From the NCBI GenBank assembly GCA_032051265.1, contig DAMBYU010000005.1, positions 124,001-188,000 on the forward strand: 64,000 nucleotides of DNA. Direction: 5' to 3'. The stretch's first letter is position 1, and each line of letters starts with the position of its first letter. The notes below the pieces were generated by a model. The model was not told the DNA's origin. It saw only the letters and a list, made by a program, of their open reading frames with translations, and searched no databases. Shown here piece after piece: positions 35,309 to 45,118 of the stretch. Both the position numbers and the translations under genes were made by a program. The DNA is from Dryocola sp032051265 (GTDB lineage: Bacteria > Pseudomonadota > Gammaproteobacteria > Enterobacterales > Enterobacteriaceae).

Positions 35309-37300
35309 CTACGCAATCGGCGCGGATAAATAGCGCGCTTCAAACTCTTCAAGCGTCAGGGCCTTAGAGAAGAGATAGCCTTGCGCTACGGTCACATCTT
35401 CGGCCAGCAGCCAGTCGCGCTGAGCGGCCAGCTCCACGCCTTCAGCGACCAGCTTCAGGCCGAGCGTTTTAGCCATGGCGACAATCACGCTGACCATCGC
35501 TCCATCTTCCGGCAGGCCATCGACAAAGCTTTTGTCGATTTTCAGCGCGTCTATCGGCAGGGACTTCATATGATGCAGATGGCGCAGGCTGGCGTAGCCC
35601 ACACCAAAATCATCCAGCGCGATCCTCACGCCCGCTTTACGCAGCGGACGCAAAATTTTCACCGCGGCGTCCGGGTGATCAATTCGGCGGCTTTCTGTGA
35701 TTTCCAGAATCAGCGAGCCGGGCTGAATGCGGTAACGCGCGAGCATTTCCAGCAGTGACGGCACCGTCGTCTCGTGCAGCAGTTGCAGCGCCGACAAATT
35801 AACGGAGAGCGGCATGGCGATGCCCCGTTTTTGCCACGCTGAAAGCGTGCGGCAGGACTCTTCAAGTATCCAGGTACCGATAGTCACCATCAGTCCGCAG
35901 GCCTCTATGCGCTCAATCAACCCTTCAGGCAAAGCCCAGGAGCCATCAGGTTGCTGCATGCGCAACAGAACCTCAGCGCTCACCGTCTCGCCGCTGCGCA
36001 TATTCACCTGCGGCTGTAGCCAAATCGCTAGCTGCTGCTGCTCAAGCGCGTGCAGGATGTCGTGCTCTTCCGTCAGACGGCGCTGCGCATTTTCCATTTG
36101 TTCCGGATCGAAGAAATGAATTTGGTTCTTACCGTGACGACGGGCGGAAAAGGCGGCGGAGACCGCACGGCGATAAAGTTGCTCTGCCGTAAGCCCACCG
36201 TGATACATCGCGATACCAATGTTGGCGGTCGGCCTGAGCTGCAGCCCGTTAATCGGCAGTTTTTCATTAAGCGCCTTCATGAGCTGCTGAGCCAGCGCCA
36301 TGGCGTGCCAGGAATCTTTTATGCCGTGGGCGATAATCCCGAAGTCGTTGCCGCTAAGCTGCGCCAGCACCATCTTCGACGGCAGCACGCTTTTGATTTT
36401 GCTCACCATCGTCAGCAGCAGCGTTTCACGCTGTTCTTCGTTAAGCACTCCGGCATCGTTGAGCGTTTCGCTGGTGATTATCATCAGCACGTTGTTTTTC
36501 TCGTTCGCTACCAGCTGCTCAAGCAGCGCCAGCAGCAGGGCTTTATTTGGCAGATCCGTCACCGCGTGACGGGTGCTCATCACGTTCATTTCCTGGTGCA
36601 GACGCAGCGCCATTTGCTGGTTACGGTTGTAGCTACGCACCAGCATGCCGATCTCGTCATCATGATGCAGCGGCGGCAGCTTAAGCTGATGTCCTCCCGC
36701 ATCCTGCGGGCTAAGGTCATCTAACTCGCGGGCTATCTTACGCAGAGGATGGATAATCAAACGGTTAATCGACCAGCTGATCGCCACGGATAAAATTAAC
36801 GCCAGCAGCAGATAAGTGGTCAGCAGCGTGGAGATGGTGCTGATGATGAATTTGTACATCCGCCAGGAATCCGCCTGCAGCACCAGATAGGCCAGCGGCT
36901 GCGGATTTGCCGGGCGTTCTAACGAATAAAGCGGCAGGGAAATTTGTACCGGCAGCTCAAACAGACGCGCAATCCAGACCGGGATCGGCCGTTCTGGTGC
37001 AAAGCTTTTGCGCAGGGCCTGGAACTGATTAGGCAGCACAACATCCGCCCGGCTGATAATACCGGAAGGCTGAATTTGATTAAGGATAGCCTCCGCCTGC
37101 GGAATATCGGCTTTGAGGACGGCTTCAGACAGGGGCAGACGTACCGAATGGGCAATTTTTTCCATCTGGCTTGCGGTGTCATAGCGGCTTTGCTGCACAA
37201 AGTGAAAAAGCTGCACGACAATAAAAATGAAAATAAACACCACGGCGACGGCTGACACCATCGCCATTTGTTTAATCGTTAAGGAACGACTGACTCGCAA
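35309..37300 (-). CDS. pdeK: Phosphodiesterase PdeK (YhjK), HAMP-GGDEF(degenerate)-EAL
   Basis: A 663-residue membrane protein. Order: transmembrane helix (about 12-33), periplasmic domain (35-150), second helix (about 152-175), HAMP (about 175-230), degenerate GGDEF domain with SGNDF in place of GGDEF, and an EAL domain with AEVLL, SVNLSALQ, LEITES, LDDFGVGYASL, KIDKSFV and AEGVE. It is therefore likely a cyclic di-GMP phosphodiesterase only. It lies just after the cellulose operon in the same direction, as in E. coli. Confidence 0.93.
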   Translation of the reverse strand: MRVSRSLTIKQMAMVSAVAVVFIFIFIVVQLFHFVQQSRYDTASQMEKIAHSVRLPLSEAVLKADIPQAEAILNQIQPSGIISRADVVLPNQFQALRKSFAPERPIPVWIARLFELPVQISLPLYSLERPANPQPLAYLVLQADSWRMYKFIISTISTLLTTYLLLALILSVAISWSINRLIIHPLRKIARELDDLSPQDAGGHQLKLPPLHHDDEIGMLVRSYNRNQQMALRLHQEMNVMSTRHAVTDLPNKALLLALLEQLVANEKNNVLMIITSETLNDAGVLNEEQRETLLLTMVSKIKSVLPSKMVLAQLSGNDFGIIAHGIKDSWHAMALAQQLMKALNEKLPINGLQLRPTANIGIAMYHGGLTAEQLYRRAVSAAFSARRHGKNQIHFFDPEQMENAQRRLTEEHDILHALEQQQLAIWLQPQVNMRSGETVSAEVLLRMQQPDGSWALPEGLIERIEACGLMVTIGTWILEESCRTLSAWQKRGIAMPLSVNLSALQLLHETTVPSLLEMLARYRIQPGSLILEITESRRIDHPDAAVKILRPLRKAGVRIALDDFGVGYASLRHLHHMKSLPIDALKIDKSFVDGLPEDGAMVSVIVAMAKTLGLKLVAEGVELAAQRDWLLAEDVTVAQGYLFSKALTLEEFEARYLSAPIA

Positions 37301-37411
37301 GCTTACTCTCCGCTATTTCTGGCCCGCCTGAGCATAATCTTATGCGGGCTGAGTATACTGCATTGTTGACGGTTTAAGGCAGAGCTGCACGGGAGAATAG
37401 GGAAAATCTGC

Positions 37412-37439
37412 CTGCGGATAGCGTTGCGCGTATCCGCAG
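37412..37439 (-). terminator. Hairpin after bcsZ
   Basis: CTGCGGATA pairs exactly with TATCCGCAG around a 10-base loop, 37 bases after the bcsZ stop. On the minus strand a short T-containing stretch (CAGATTTTCCC) follows. It probably ends the cellulose operon before pdeK. Confidence 0.55.
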
Positions 37440-37476
37440 TAAGCGTTTTCTGGCTGGGGGTTTCCCCCCATCAAAA

Positions 37477-38469
37477 CTAGCGAGCCAGTTCCACCAGCAT
37501 CTTGAGGCTCGCGGAGTAATAGTCTTCCTGAGAGGTGATTTGCGGTTCGCCCGCGGGTAAATTCCCCATGACCAGATCGCGTACCGCCAACAAGCCACCG
37601 TCCATCATATAAGCTGCGGGATCGCTGGTAGTAACGTTGACCCAGGCAGGGGTCTGCGTGCGCGAGAAGCGCCCCCACCAGGCTTTATACGGTTCCAGTA
37701 GCGGGCTTGTCGGGTTGAACCACTTCACATAGAGCGGCACGCGAATTACGTCATAGCTAAAACGCGCAGGCCACTCTTTAGCGGGCTCGACGTGTCCGTC
37801 TGCATACAGCGCAACCCAGTCAGCCGGAAGCTGCGTGTTACCGAAGCGCATTTTCCCCAGCAGCTTTTGCCCGTCGTTAATCAGATCCCGCCAGACCACT
37901 AAATGGCTGCGGTTGGCGAAGTCCTGCCAGGCCGGGAAGATAAAGTAGGACGGGTTCAGATTCACATAGCTGTTAAGGTTAAAGCCCTTTGCGCCCGGCA
38001 GCATGACGCGATAGCCGCCAAAGTTAATGACGTTATGTGCTACCAGCGCTTTGACGATGCTATCCGAGGCTTGCAGATAGCCATCGTCATGCCAGTTATT
38101 GCCCGCTTTCAGCAGCGCCCAGGCAATAAAGGTGTCACCGTCCGTCGCATTGTTTTTATCGACTATCGGATCCGCTGCCGCCGGGTTATAGCGCCAGTAA
38201 AACAGGCCGCTGTCCGGATTGCGGAGATTTTTTTCCGTCCAGCGCCAGATTTTGTCGAAGCCTGCCCGGTCGTTATTCATCACCGCCATCATCATGGCGA
38301 ACCCCTGGCCTTCAGTATGGCTGACGCCGTTATTGCCGGTGTCGATAATACGGCCGTCCGCCATCACAAACCGGCTTTTATAGCTGTCCCACGCCTGCCC
38401 CGCCAACGCCTGCTGGCTGATAGCCAACGCGATTATCGCCACCATCAGCACCTTGCATTGCTGCCACAT
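37477..38469 (-). CDS. bcsZ: Periplasmic endoglucanase BcsZ (GH8)
   Basis: A 330-residue endo-1,4-beta-glucanase of family GH8 that trims or disentangles cellulose in the periplasm. The signal peptide ends at QQALA, before GQAWDSYKSRF. Catalytic elements: the acid Glu in SHTEGQGFAMM and the Asp in NATDGDTFIAWALL. The ATG at 38469 was chosen, ten bases after the bcsD stop; the frame runs further upstream, but only there does the signal peptide begin. Unlike the E. coli order (bcsBZC), bcsZ is last in this operon. Confidence 0.94.
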   Translation of the reverse strand: MWQQCKVLMVAIIALAISQQALAGQAWDSYKSRFVMADGRIIDTGNNGVSHTEGQGFAMMMAVMNNDRAGFDKIWRWTEKNLRNPDSGLFYWRYNPAAADPIVDKNNATDGDTFIAWALLKAGNNWHDDGYLQASDSIVKALVAHNVINFGGYRVMLPGAKGFNLNSYVNLNPSYFIFPAWQDFANRSHLVVWRDLINDGQKLLGKMRFGNTQLPADWVALYADGHVEPAKEWPARFSYDVIRVPLYVKWFNPTSPLLEPYKAWWGRFSRTQTPAWVNVTTSDPAAYMMDGGLLAVRDLVMGNLPAGEPQITSQEDYYSASLKMLVELAR

Positions 38470-38479
38470 TCGCTCACCT

Positions 38480-38947
38480 CTACCTGCTGTTCTGATATCT
38501 GAAATGCACCACCGTGGCCGATGGTGACGCCTCACGCCACAGTGCAACATGCGGCTTTCCGCCCTGATCGCGCAGCCAGCGGGCATAAAGTCCCTCCAGC
38601 ACGGCGCTAAACGCGCTGTTCCAGGCAGCCTGCTGCGCTTGCTCAGCAGGCACGGGGAGCGCCATATGGCGAATCTGCATTGCCGTTTCGCTGGCTTCAA
38701 TATCAATATAGCCCCAGTTGAAAGCGGCAAGCTGAACATTTATCTGCGCTTCAAGTTCGCCCACGGTTCGCGCGAGCGTTAACGGGAAACGCTCTCCCAG
38801 CGTCTCGCCCATCTGCACCAGGAAAGGACGGCTTTGCGCTTCGCCGACGTTAGTCACCATGCCGTCGATCATGATATGGAGCAGCGAAAACCAGCCCGGC
38901 TGCGCCTGCTGGTTCTGGAAATAGTGCAGCAGTTGTTGATCGTTCAT
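38480..38947 (-). CDS. bcsD: Cellulose synthase subunit BcsD
   Basis: A 155-residue BcsD-family protein (PF03500), the marker of type I bcs operons. In Komagataeibacter BcsD forms periplasmic octameric cylinders that guide glucan chains into crystalline ribbons. No signal peptide is visible, as in other family members. The ATG shares its A with the bcsC stop (TAATG), so translation is coupled. E. coli and Salmonella lack this gene. Confidence 0.87.
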   Translation of the reverse strand: MNDQQLLHYFQNQQAQPGWFSLLHIMIDGMVTNVGEAQSRPFLVQMGETLGERFPLTLARTVGELEAQINVQLAAFNWGYIDIEASETAMQIRHMALPVPAEQAQQAAWNSAFSAVLEGLYARWLRDQGGKPHVALWREASPSATVVHFRYQNSR

Positions 38948-41900
38948 TATTTGTTCCCCAGCAAGTAACGGAAGTAGAGCTGCGCGGTACTTTCGTTGTA
39001 ATCGCCAAAGGTGTCATAACCCACCTGGCCACCCATGGTCATATCTTTATTAATTTTGTAGTCGGCTGACGCGCGCAGGTTATAGCCGAGGCCATTTTCG
39101 CTGCCGCCGCTGTAGTGCGACTCTTTGGCGAAGCCAGCATCCACATACTGTTCAAGCTGCCTTTGCATGTTCGCATCGCCCGGGAAATACGGGCTTTCAT
39201 CCTGAGTGTAGGACTGATAACCCAGCGATGCGCCCACGCCCAGCTTCCAGCTGTCAAACTTCTGGCTGTAATCCACCGGGAAGGAGACGCTGACGTAATC
39301 CTGCGGGCTGAAGTAGCCACCCTGACCGTAGCTGAAGTAGCTAAGGTTTTTGGAGAAATCCATGTAGCTTATGCTGATGCCGGTCTTCAGCTCGCGGTCA
39401 TCGTAGTGGAATGGACGCAGATAGACGCCCGCGGACCCGTTGACGTTGCTGTTGCTCGGCACGTTTTCGCCCAGGTAGTTATACAGCCCGAACCCGGCAT
39501 AAAAACCGGCGTCGCCGTTGTCATAACTGAGCTGCGCGCTGCCGCCGTTTTTCGTTACCTGGCCCCATTTCTTGCCGCTGTATTTATCTTCAACGCCAAC
39601 ATAAGAGAGCAGGCTGTCTATCACGGCGCGACGTTCGCCGGTCAGCACCAGCTTGAGGTAATCCGTCAGTTGCGGTGACCACTGAATGCCGCCCACCACG
39701 GTGTTAAGATCCGCGCCCAGCGGCGTGGAACCAACATCAAGTTTGTACTGGTCGCCGGTCAGCGCCATGCCCACTTCCACGCCAGAAGCGTTTTGCGAGC
39801 CCTGTGACGAACCGGAAATAATTTGGTGGGGATAATCAAAACCCGCAGTTTGATCCAAAGCACCCATCCCAAATCGAGCGTTTGCATCTCCTGATGAGCT
39901 TCCTGCATTCAGGCTGACCGGCGTGACGTTGATATCAAAGCGCGAATCGCCAAACGGCACGGTGGACCATTGCAGCGGCGATTTAATTTCAGTGAGTTTG
40001 CTCAGGCCGCTTTCACCGTCGCGCCCACGAACGGAAACAGCGCCGCGTGCCCAGGTAGCGGTTTTGTCGGTCAGTTGCTCCATCATATTATCTACCTGAC
40101 GCAGCGTGCCGGCCTGCGCGCTTTCTACCGGCAGGTCGGTGCGCGTCGTGCCCGGAGGGGCAGTTTGCGGATTACGTGCCAGCTGCGCCACCTGCCACGG
40201 CATCGCTTCGCCATACAGCGAGGCAGACGTTGGCGGCGCGCTAAGGCTGGAGGTGCCCACAAACGGGTTATCCGCTAATGCCAGGCCGCCGAGCATAGGT
40301 GCCGTCTCGCCACCCGTGCCCTGCAAACCAAGCAGTTTGCCGCGCGCGGTGCGCAGATAGCTCATCGCCTGCTGATGATTACCTTCGGCTTCCGATACGC
40401 GCGCCAGCAGCAGCAAACGCTGAGGCGTATCATCGTTGCGCAGTCCGGCCGTCAGTTGTTTCGCCTTATCCACATCGTTGCTGGCTAACGCCACGTCGAT
40501 GGCGCCTGCTCGTGCGTCCTGCTCCGGCGTATCGCGCGTCATCAGATAATCGTAAACCACGCCCGCTTCTTTATTCATTTTGCCGGACTGATACAGGCGC
40601 GCCATAGCGAACATCAGATCGGTGTTCTGCGGATCGCTCTGCATCGCACGGATCAGCTTGTCGTAAGCCGCCGCGTAATTCCCTTGGGTACGAAGCTGGT
40701 CGGCTTCGTTGATGACATAGCCGTTGCGAATGCTCGCCAGTTGGGTCGTCGTGCTGCGCGATTGCAGTTCCGGGCTGGCAAGCCAGGCCTGCGCTTCACG
40801 ACCCAGCCCCGCCTGGTTTAGCACGCTAATCTGGTCTGCATAATCACCGGCGTTGCCCTGCACGCCACGGCGCATATTGTCACGCACGATAGAAACGGCA
40901 GTATTCACATCACCGCTTTGCGCCAGCATGCGCGCCAGTTTCCCTGCATCTGCCGGACTTTGCGGTGGCCGCACGGCCAGCGCTTTAAGCGTGTTCGCCG
41001 CAGCGGTGGTATCGCCCTGCGCCAGATAGCGTTCGGCAACCACCATTTGCAGGTTGTAGTTCACGCTTCGGGACAGCTCACGCATATCGCCGTTCTGGCT
41101 GGAGGCCGGAATACGCGACAGCAGCGTCTGCGACTGCTGCCAGGCGTTATTTTCGCTGGCAAACAGGGCTGCGGCATACAGTTCGGTGTTGCTCGCATTG
41201 CTGCGAAACGACGGAGCCATAACGTTCGCCGCTTCGGCGCTGCGCCCCTGTTTTTGTAGCTGACGGGCCAGGTCCAGACGCAGCCACGGGTCGGACGGAT
41301 AATGCGCCACGCCCTGCTGGAGGATGGCGATAGCCCGCAGCGGATCGCCGTTTGTCGCCGCCTGCTGCGCCTGGCGACGAACCGGATCGGCAGGGTTACC
41401 GCCCTCCAGGCGCGGCGCGAGCTTCGCCTGCAGGCTGGCCGGCAGCGTTTGCAGCATCGCCTGCGCTTCTGCCGTTTTGTTCTGTTCGCGCAAAACGTAA
41501 TAGAGATTTTCACGCGCGGAGGCGTTGTTTGGCTGGTCAGTTAATACATCACGCAGCGTCTGCTCGGCGGCCGTGTAGTCTTTGTTGTGACGCTGCACGT
41601 CGGCGCGAAACAGTCTGGCGGCGGTGCCCTGCTCGCCGGCAAGCTGTGCCAGCGGAGCGCTAAGCGCCAGCGCCTGGCTAACGTTACCTTGTTTAAAGGC
41701 CGCCTGCGCGCCGGCAAGCTGTCCGTAGAACCCGGCGTCGGCAGCCTGCTGTTTACGTTCGTCGGAGTCTGCCCCGCCCTGGCTTGCCGCGCGATTCAGG
41801 TATTGCGCGCCTGCGGCGTAGTCCCCTTTGCGCAGGGCAACATAGCCCATCCCGGCCAGCGCATCGGCGTCTTCCGGGTTGGTCTGCAATACCTGTTCGA

Positions 41901-42768
41901 ACTGGCTGCGCGCAGCCTCGGTGTTGCCGCTGTTAAGGGCGGTAAAGCCTTCGCCTTTCGCCGTTCCGCCAATGCTTTTACGGAAATAGTCCTGCACGGC
42001 GGTGTCTTTCGGGTGGCGTTGCAAATAAGTTTGATAATACTGCTCGTCGCCCGCCTGCGGTCCCAGCCACAGCAGCGCCTGGCGCAGAGATTTATCCGCC
42101 TCCTGGCTGCCGCTCGCCATGCTTTGCAGCAAATCGATGCCTTCGCGGCGCGTACTTTCCTGATAGGTCAGTACCTTACCCAGAGCGACACGGGCGCTGT
42201 TATCCTGTGGATATTGAGTAATCAGCTGGCGCAATCCGCTGACAGCCTGCGGATATAAAGACTGGTCACCGGCCATCGTCAGATAATATTCCGGGGCGAG
42301 GCTCGGCGGCGGCTGGTCGCCGTTAAACAGCGAACGCCAGGTTGCCAGCGCTGCCGGAACGTTGCCGCTGCGCGCCTGCTGACGGGCCAGATCCAGTTGC
42401 CCACGCGGCACCTGCTGCAGCTGCCGGGCGTTATCCAGCGCCTGTAAATTGCTGTCCTGCGGGGAAACCGACGCCAGCCTTTCACGCCACTGCGCAGCGC
42501 CTTTGAGATCGCCTGCTTGCTGCGACCACAGCGCCATCAGATACAACGCCTGAGCATTGCTGGCGTCCACCATCAACACCTTTTTCAGCGATTCCATCGC
42601 CAGATCGTCGTGAGACTTTTCATGCCAGTAGTTGGCCTGATCGAACAACGCCTTTAACGCTGGATTATTGTTTTCCGCCGCCTGAGCGCCATTAAAGGCC
42701 CCCATCGCCAGCCCGCCAAACAGGCAGAGCGTGGAGAGATTTCTGGCGGTTTTATTCTTATAATTCAT
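38947..42768 (-). CDS. bcsC: Cellulose export porin BcsC
   Basis: A 1273-residue outer-membrane export protein. A signal peptide (ending GAQA, before AENNNPALKAL) is followed by a long row of TPR helices (about 30-800), a linker rich in Pro/Gly/Ser, and a C-terminal 16-strand beta-barrel (about 930-1273) ending in AQLYFRYLLGNK. It carries the glucan across the periplasm and outer membrane. The ATG at 42768 (MNYKNKTARN) with GGGTGG upstream fits the signal peptide; the frame is open 19 codons earlier into bcsB. Its stop overlaps the bcsD start. Confidence 0.95.
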   Translation of the reverse strand: MNYKNKTARNLSTLCLFGGLAMGAFNGAQAAENNNPALKALFDQANYWHEKSHDDLAMESLKKVLMVDASNAQALYLMALWSQQAGDLKGAAQWRERLASVSPQDSNLQALDNARQLQQVPRGQLDLARQQARSGNVPAALATWRSLFNGDQPPPSLAPEYYLTMAGDQSLYPQAVSGLRQLITQYPQDNSARVALGKVLTYQESTRREGIDLLQSMASGSQEADKSLRQALLWLGPQAGDEQYYQTYLQRHPKDTAVQDYFRKSIGGTAKGEGFTALNSGNTEAARSQFEQVLQTNPEDADALAGMGYVALRKGDYAAGAQYLNRAASQGGADSDERKQQAADAGFYGQLAGAQAAFKQGNVSQALALSAPLAQLAGEQGTAARLFRADVQRHNKDYTAAEQTLRDVLTDQPNNASARENLYYVLREQNKTAEAQAMLQTLPASLQAKLAPRLEGGNPADPVRRQAQQAATNGDPLRAIAILQQGVAHYPSDPWLRLDLARQLQKQGRSAEAANVMAPSFRSNASNTELYAAALFASENNAWQQSQTLLSRIPASSQNGDMRELSRSVNYNLQMVVAERYLAQGDTTAAANTLKALAVRPPQSPADAGKLARMLAQSGDVNTAVSIVRDNMRRGVQGNAGDYADQISVLNQAGLGREAQAWLASPELQSRSTTTQLASIRNGYVINEADQLRTQGNYAAAYDKLIRAMQSDPQNTDLMFAMARLYQSGKMNKEAGVVYDYLMTRDTPEQDARAGAIDVALASNDVDKAKQLTAGLRNDDTPQRLLLLARVSEAEGNHQQAMSYLRTARGKLLGLQGTGGETAPMLGGLALADNPFVGTSSLSAPPTSASLYGEAMPWQVAQLARNPQTAPPGTTRTDLPVESAQAGTLRQVDNMMEQLTDKTATWARGAVSVRGRDGESGLSKLTEIKSPLQWSTVPFGDSRFDINVTPVSLNAGSSSGDANARFGMGALDQTAGFDYPHQIISGSSQGSQNASGVEVGMALTGDQYKLDVGSTPLGADLNTVVGGIQWSPQLTDYLKLVLTGERRAVIDSLLSYVGVEDKYSGKKWGQVTKNGGSAQLSYDNGDAGFYAGFGLYNYLGENVPSNSNVNGSAGVYLRPFHYDDRELKTGISISYMDFSKNLSYFSYGQGGYFSPQDYVSVSFPVDYSQKFDSWKLGVGASLGYQSYTQDESPYFPGDANMQRQLEQYVDAGFAKESHYSGGSENGLGYNLRASADYKINKDMTMGGQVGYDTFGDYNESTAQLYFRYLLGNK

Positions 42769-42781
42769 GTTGCTACCACCC

Positions 42782-45118
42782 TTACTCACGATCGGTTCCT
42801 TGTGGGTTAAGACGCTTGCGCGCACGCTGTTTCAGCAGGACGTAGAGGCTTAAACCAATAATCGCTGCAAACAGCAGACCGAAGATCGCAAGCAGCGCCG
42901 AGTGCTGATTGGCGTACCACACCACCATCATGTACCAGGGCATCTGGCCGCTCGGGAACTGCGGGCCAACGCGGAAGCTGCGCACGCCGTTTTCATCGGT
43001 GATAATGGCGGCATCGCCGCGTATCCCCGCGTTGATGCGCGCCGAACTGAGGTCGCTATGCAGACGGGAAAGCTGTTCGTCGTTGCTGCCAATCGCCATC
43101 ACCACCAGGCGTGACGGGTTCCACTGCGAGCGGAAGCTCACGAATCCACGCCAGGCTTCATTGGAGGAGAAGTAACGGTCGGCATCTACACCTGACGCGC
43201 TCCAGTCACCTTCCAGCCAGCGCTGGACCTTTTCCCAGGTTGTAGGTTCGCGCACGCCAAAAGTACGTTCATTGCTGATAAATGAGGACTGAGCCAGCAG
43301 CGCGCGGTTAAACGCGTTTTGTTCCAGGGTGGAAACCGCCAGCACATCGCTTTTGCTCAGATGCAACTGGTTCGCCCCGCCGGAAGGGAGGCCAAACATC
43401 ACCCGGCTGTTATTTAGCGCGGTGCCGGTGGCATTGCCTGAGCGAGCGGCCAGATCCAGCAAGGTGCTAATTTCACTTTCACTCGGGTTTTCAGGCAGCA
43501 GCAGGACAGTTTGCGAGAAATCCGCCAGGCGAGTGAACGGGAACGAAGCCCCGACGAAGTAGGAGAGATTCGGCAACAGCGCAAAGTGCTGCGTTTTGCT
43601 CAGATCGATCCACGAGTCGTCGTCGATACGGCTCTTGATGTTGTTATTAAGCAGCACGCTACACGGCGCGGTTTCTTTGGTTTCGATTTTGAAGTAGAGC
43701 GCCAGCTGGTTGTCACCATAAATCAGGTACGGCTCCAGCGGCATGTGGTAGCTCTCCTGGCGTGCGTCGCCGCCCACTTTATGCCACAGCGTTTCCAGCG
43801 CGCCCTGCTTGTTGACCGGCAGGTTGTGCAGGAAGGTGCCGTTGAAGGTCATCGACAGCCAGGATCGATCTTCATCGATCCAGGGTTCTGACGGGAAACG
43901 GTAGCCGATCTTCAGCGGGATGTTATCACCGTCCCACATAAAGAGATCGGGCGCGGCGCGGAACGCCAGGCGCAGAGAGTCATGCCAGATGCCGGTGGCG
44001 GTCAGACTTTGATCTTTGCGCAACAGTTCGCTCAGGCGTACCGGGCGTTCGGTGGAAATCCAGCGCGGCGCGTCGTAGGGCTTGCTGACCGGAATGGTCT
44101 GCGGTGCAACCGCCACGCTCGAGGTCAGCGCTTTGAACTGGCCACGGGTCAGGTGCCAGGCGGCGCTGCGCAGTTGCCGATCGTTATTGCCAATCACCAG
44201 CAACAGCTTATAGACCGGGTTGCCTGGGTTATCGATGATTTGCAGCATCGCGCCCTGGCTTGCCGGCAGCGTTAAGCCGCCGATGCTCTCGCCCGGCTTG
44301 CCAAACAGGATGCCGTTTTTCTCCGGCAGCTTGTCATGAAGCGCATCAAAGGAGATGCCGCGATAATCCGCCTGAATGCCCAGCCATGAGGCGACCTGCG
44401 CTGCGGCCCCTACCTGCTCCGGCAGGGTTTTCGCCGGGAAAGCGAAAACCATGGTGGCAGGCGTCATCTGCATCTCGTCAAAGAACGGACGCGGGAAGTG
44501 GCTCAAATCAGCCCCGATATTGAGCTGCTGCGCCTCCAGGTCCAGCCGGGTTGTCGGCATAATGGTGACCTGATACTTATCCGACAGGTCTCGCTGACAG
44601 AGCAGCGCGTCGCCATCGTTAATCTTGAAGCTGAAAGTATTGCGCGACACCACCATCGCCGCCGGAATTTCCAGCTGATAAGTGGAGACGTTGCTGTCCG
44701 CAGAGCCCAGCGGCACCGTGCCCAGCGGCTGACCGTTAAGCATCAGCTGTAGCGTGGTGTTACGCGCCGCCATCGCCGGGGAGACCTTCAGGTTCAGCAC
44801 CAGTTGCGCGTTGGTGACCACCTGGTCCGCCGACAGGGTAAAATCGATGCCGCCCTGTAGCTGGCCCCCGCTTAACACCACGCCCCGAGGCTGCCCCATC
44901 TGCGCGACGGTAATGCTGCTGACATTGCCAGACGTGAAGGCTGAAGGCGTAAGCATGGCAGGTGCGGTACCCACAGCTGGCGCGGGCTCAATAGTCGGCG
45001 GCGGTAAATCCACCGGCAAAACTGATTCCACGGTTGTTGGCTCTTCCGCCATAACCGGTGTCGCAAGGACGCTGAAAGCCAGAAACAGCTGGCAGGCTTT
45101 ACGGGTCATCCATTTCAT
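42782..45118 (-). CDS. bcsB: Cellulose synthase periplasmic subunit BcsB
   Basis: A 778-residue BcsB: signal peptide (cleavage near VMAEEP), alternating carbohydrate-binding and flavodoxin-like domains, and one C-terminal transmembrane helix (about 742-764, SALLAIFGLLFAAIIGLSLYV) that packs on BcsA. The Pro-rich N-terminal segment after the signal peptide (PPPTIEPAPAV) is a linker. The start overlaps the bcsA stop by four bases (ATGA), typical of coupled subunits. Confidence 0.95.
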   Translation of the reverse strand: MKWMTRKACQLFLAFSVLATPVMAEEPTTVESVLPVDLPPPTIEPAPAVGTAPAMLTPSAFTSGNVSSITVAQMGQPRGVVLSGGQLQGGIDFTLSADQVVTNAQLVLNLKVSPAMAARNTTLQLMLNGQPLGTVPLGSADSNVSTYQLEIPAAMVVSRNTFSFKINDGDALLCQRDLSDKYQVTIMPTTRLDLEAQQLNIGADLSHFPRPFFDEMQMTPATMVFAFPAKTLPEQVGAAAQVASWLGIQADYRGISFDALHDKLPEKNGILFGKPGESIGGLTLPASQGAMLQIIDNPGNPVYKLLLVIGNNDRQLRSAAWHLTRGQFKALTSSVAVAPQTIPVSKPYDAPRWISTERPVRLSELLRKDQSLTATGIWHDSLRLAFRAAPDLFMWDGDNIPLKIGYRFPSEPWIDEDRSWLSMTFNGTFLHNLPVNKQGALETLWHKVGGDARQESYHMPLEPYLIYGDNQLALYFKIETKETAPCSVLLNNNIKSRIDDDSWIDLSKTQHFALLPNLSYFVGASFPFTRLADFSQTVLLLPENPSESEISTLLDLAARSGNATGTALNNSRVMFGLPSGGANQLHLSKSDVLAVSTLEQNAFNRALLAQSSFISNERTFGVREPTTWEKVQRWLEGDWSASGVDADRYFSSNEAWRGFVSFRSQWNPSRLVVMAIGSNDEQLSRLHSDLSSARINAGIRGDAAIITDENGVRSFRVGPQFPSGQMPWYMMVVWYANQHSALLAIFGLLFAAIIGLSLYVLLKQRARKRLNPQGTDRE

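Noticed and set aside
37455..37469. GGGGG-TTT-CCCCC hairpin after bcsZ
   Set aside because: A short stem with a three-base loop and no T tract on the minus strand; the 9-bp hairpin at 37412 is a better candidate for the operon end.
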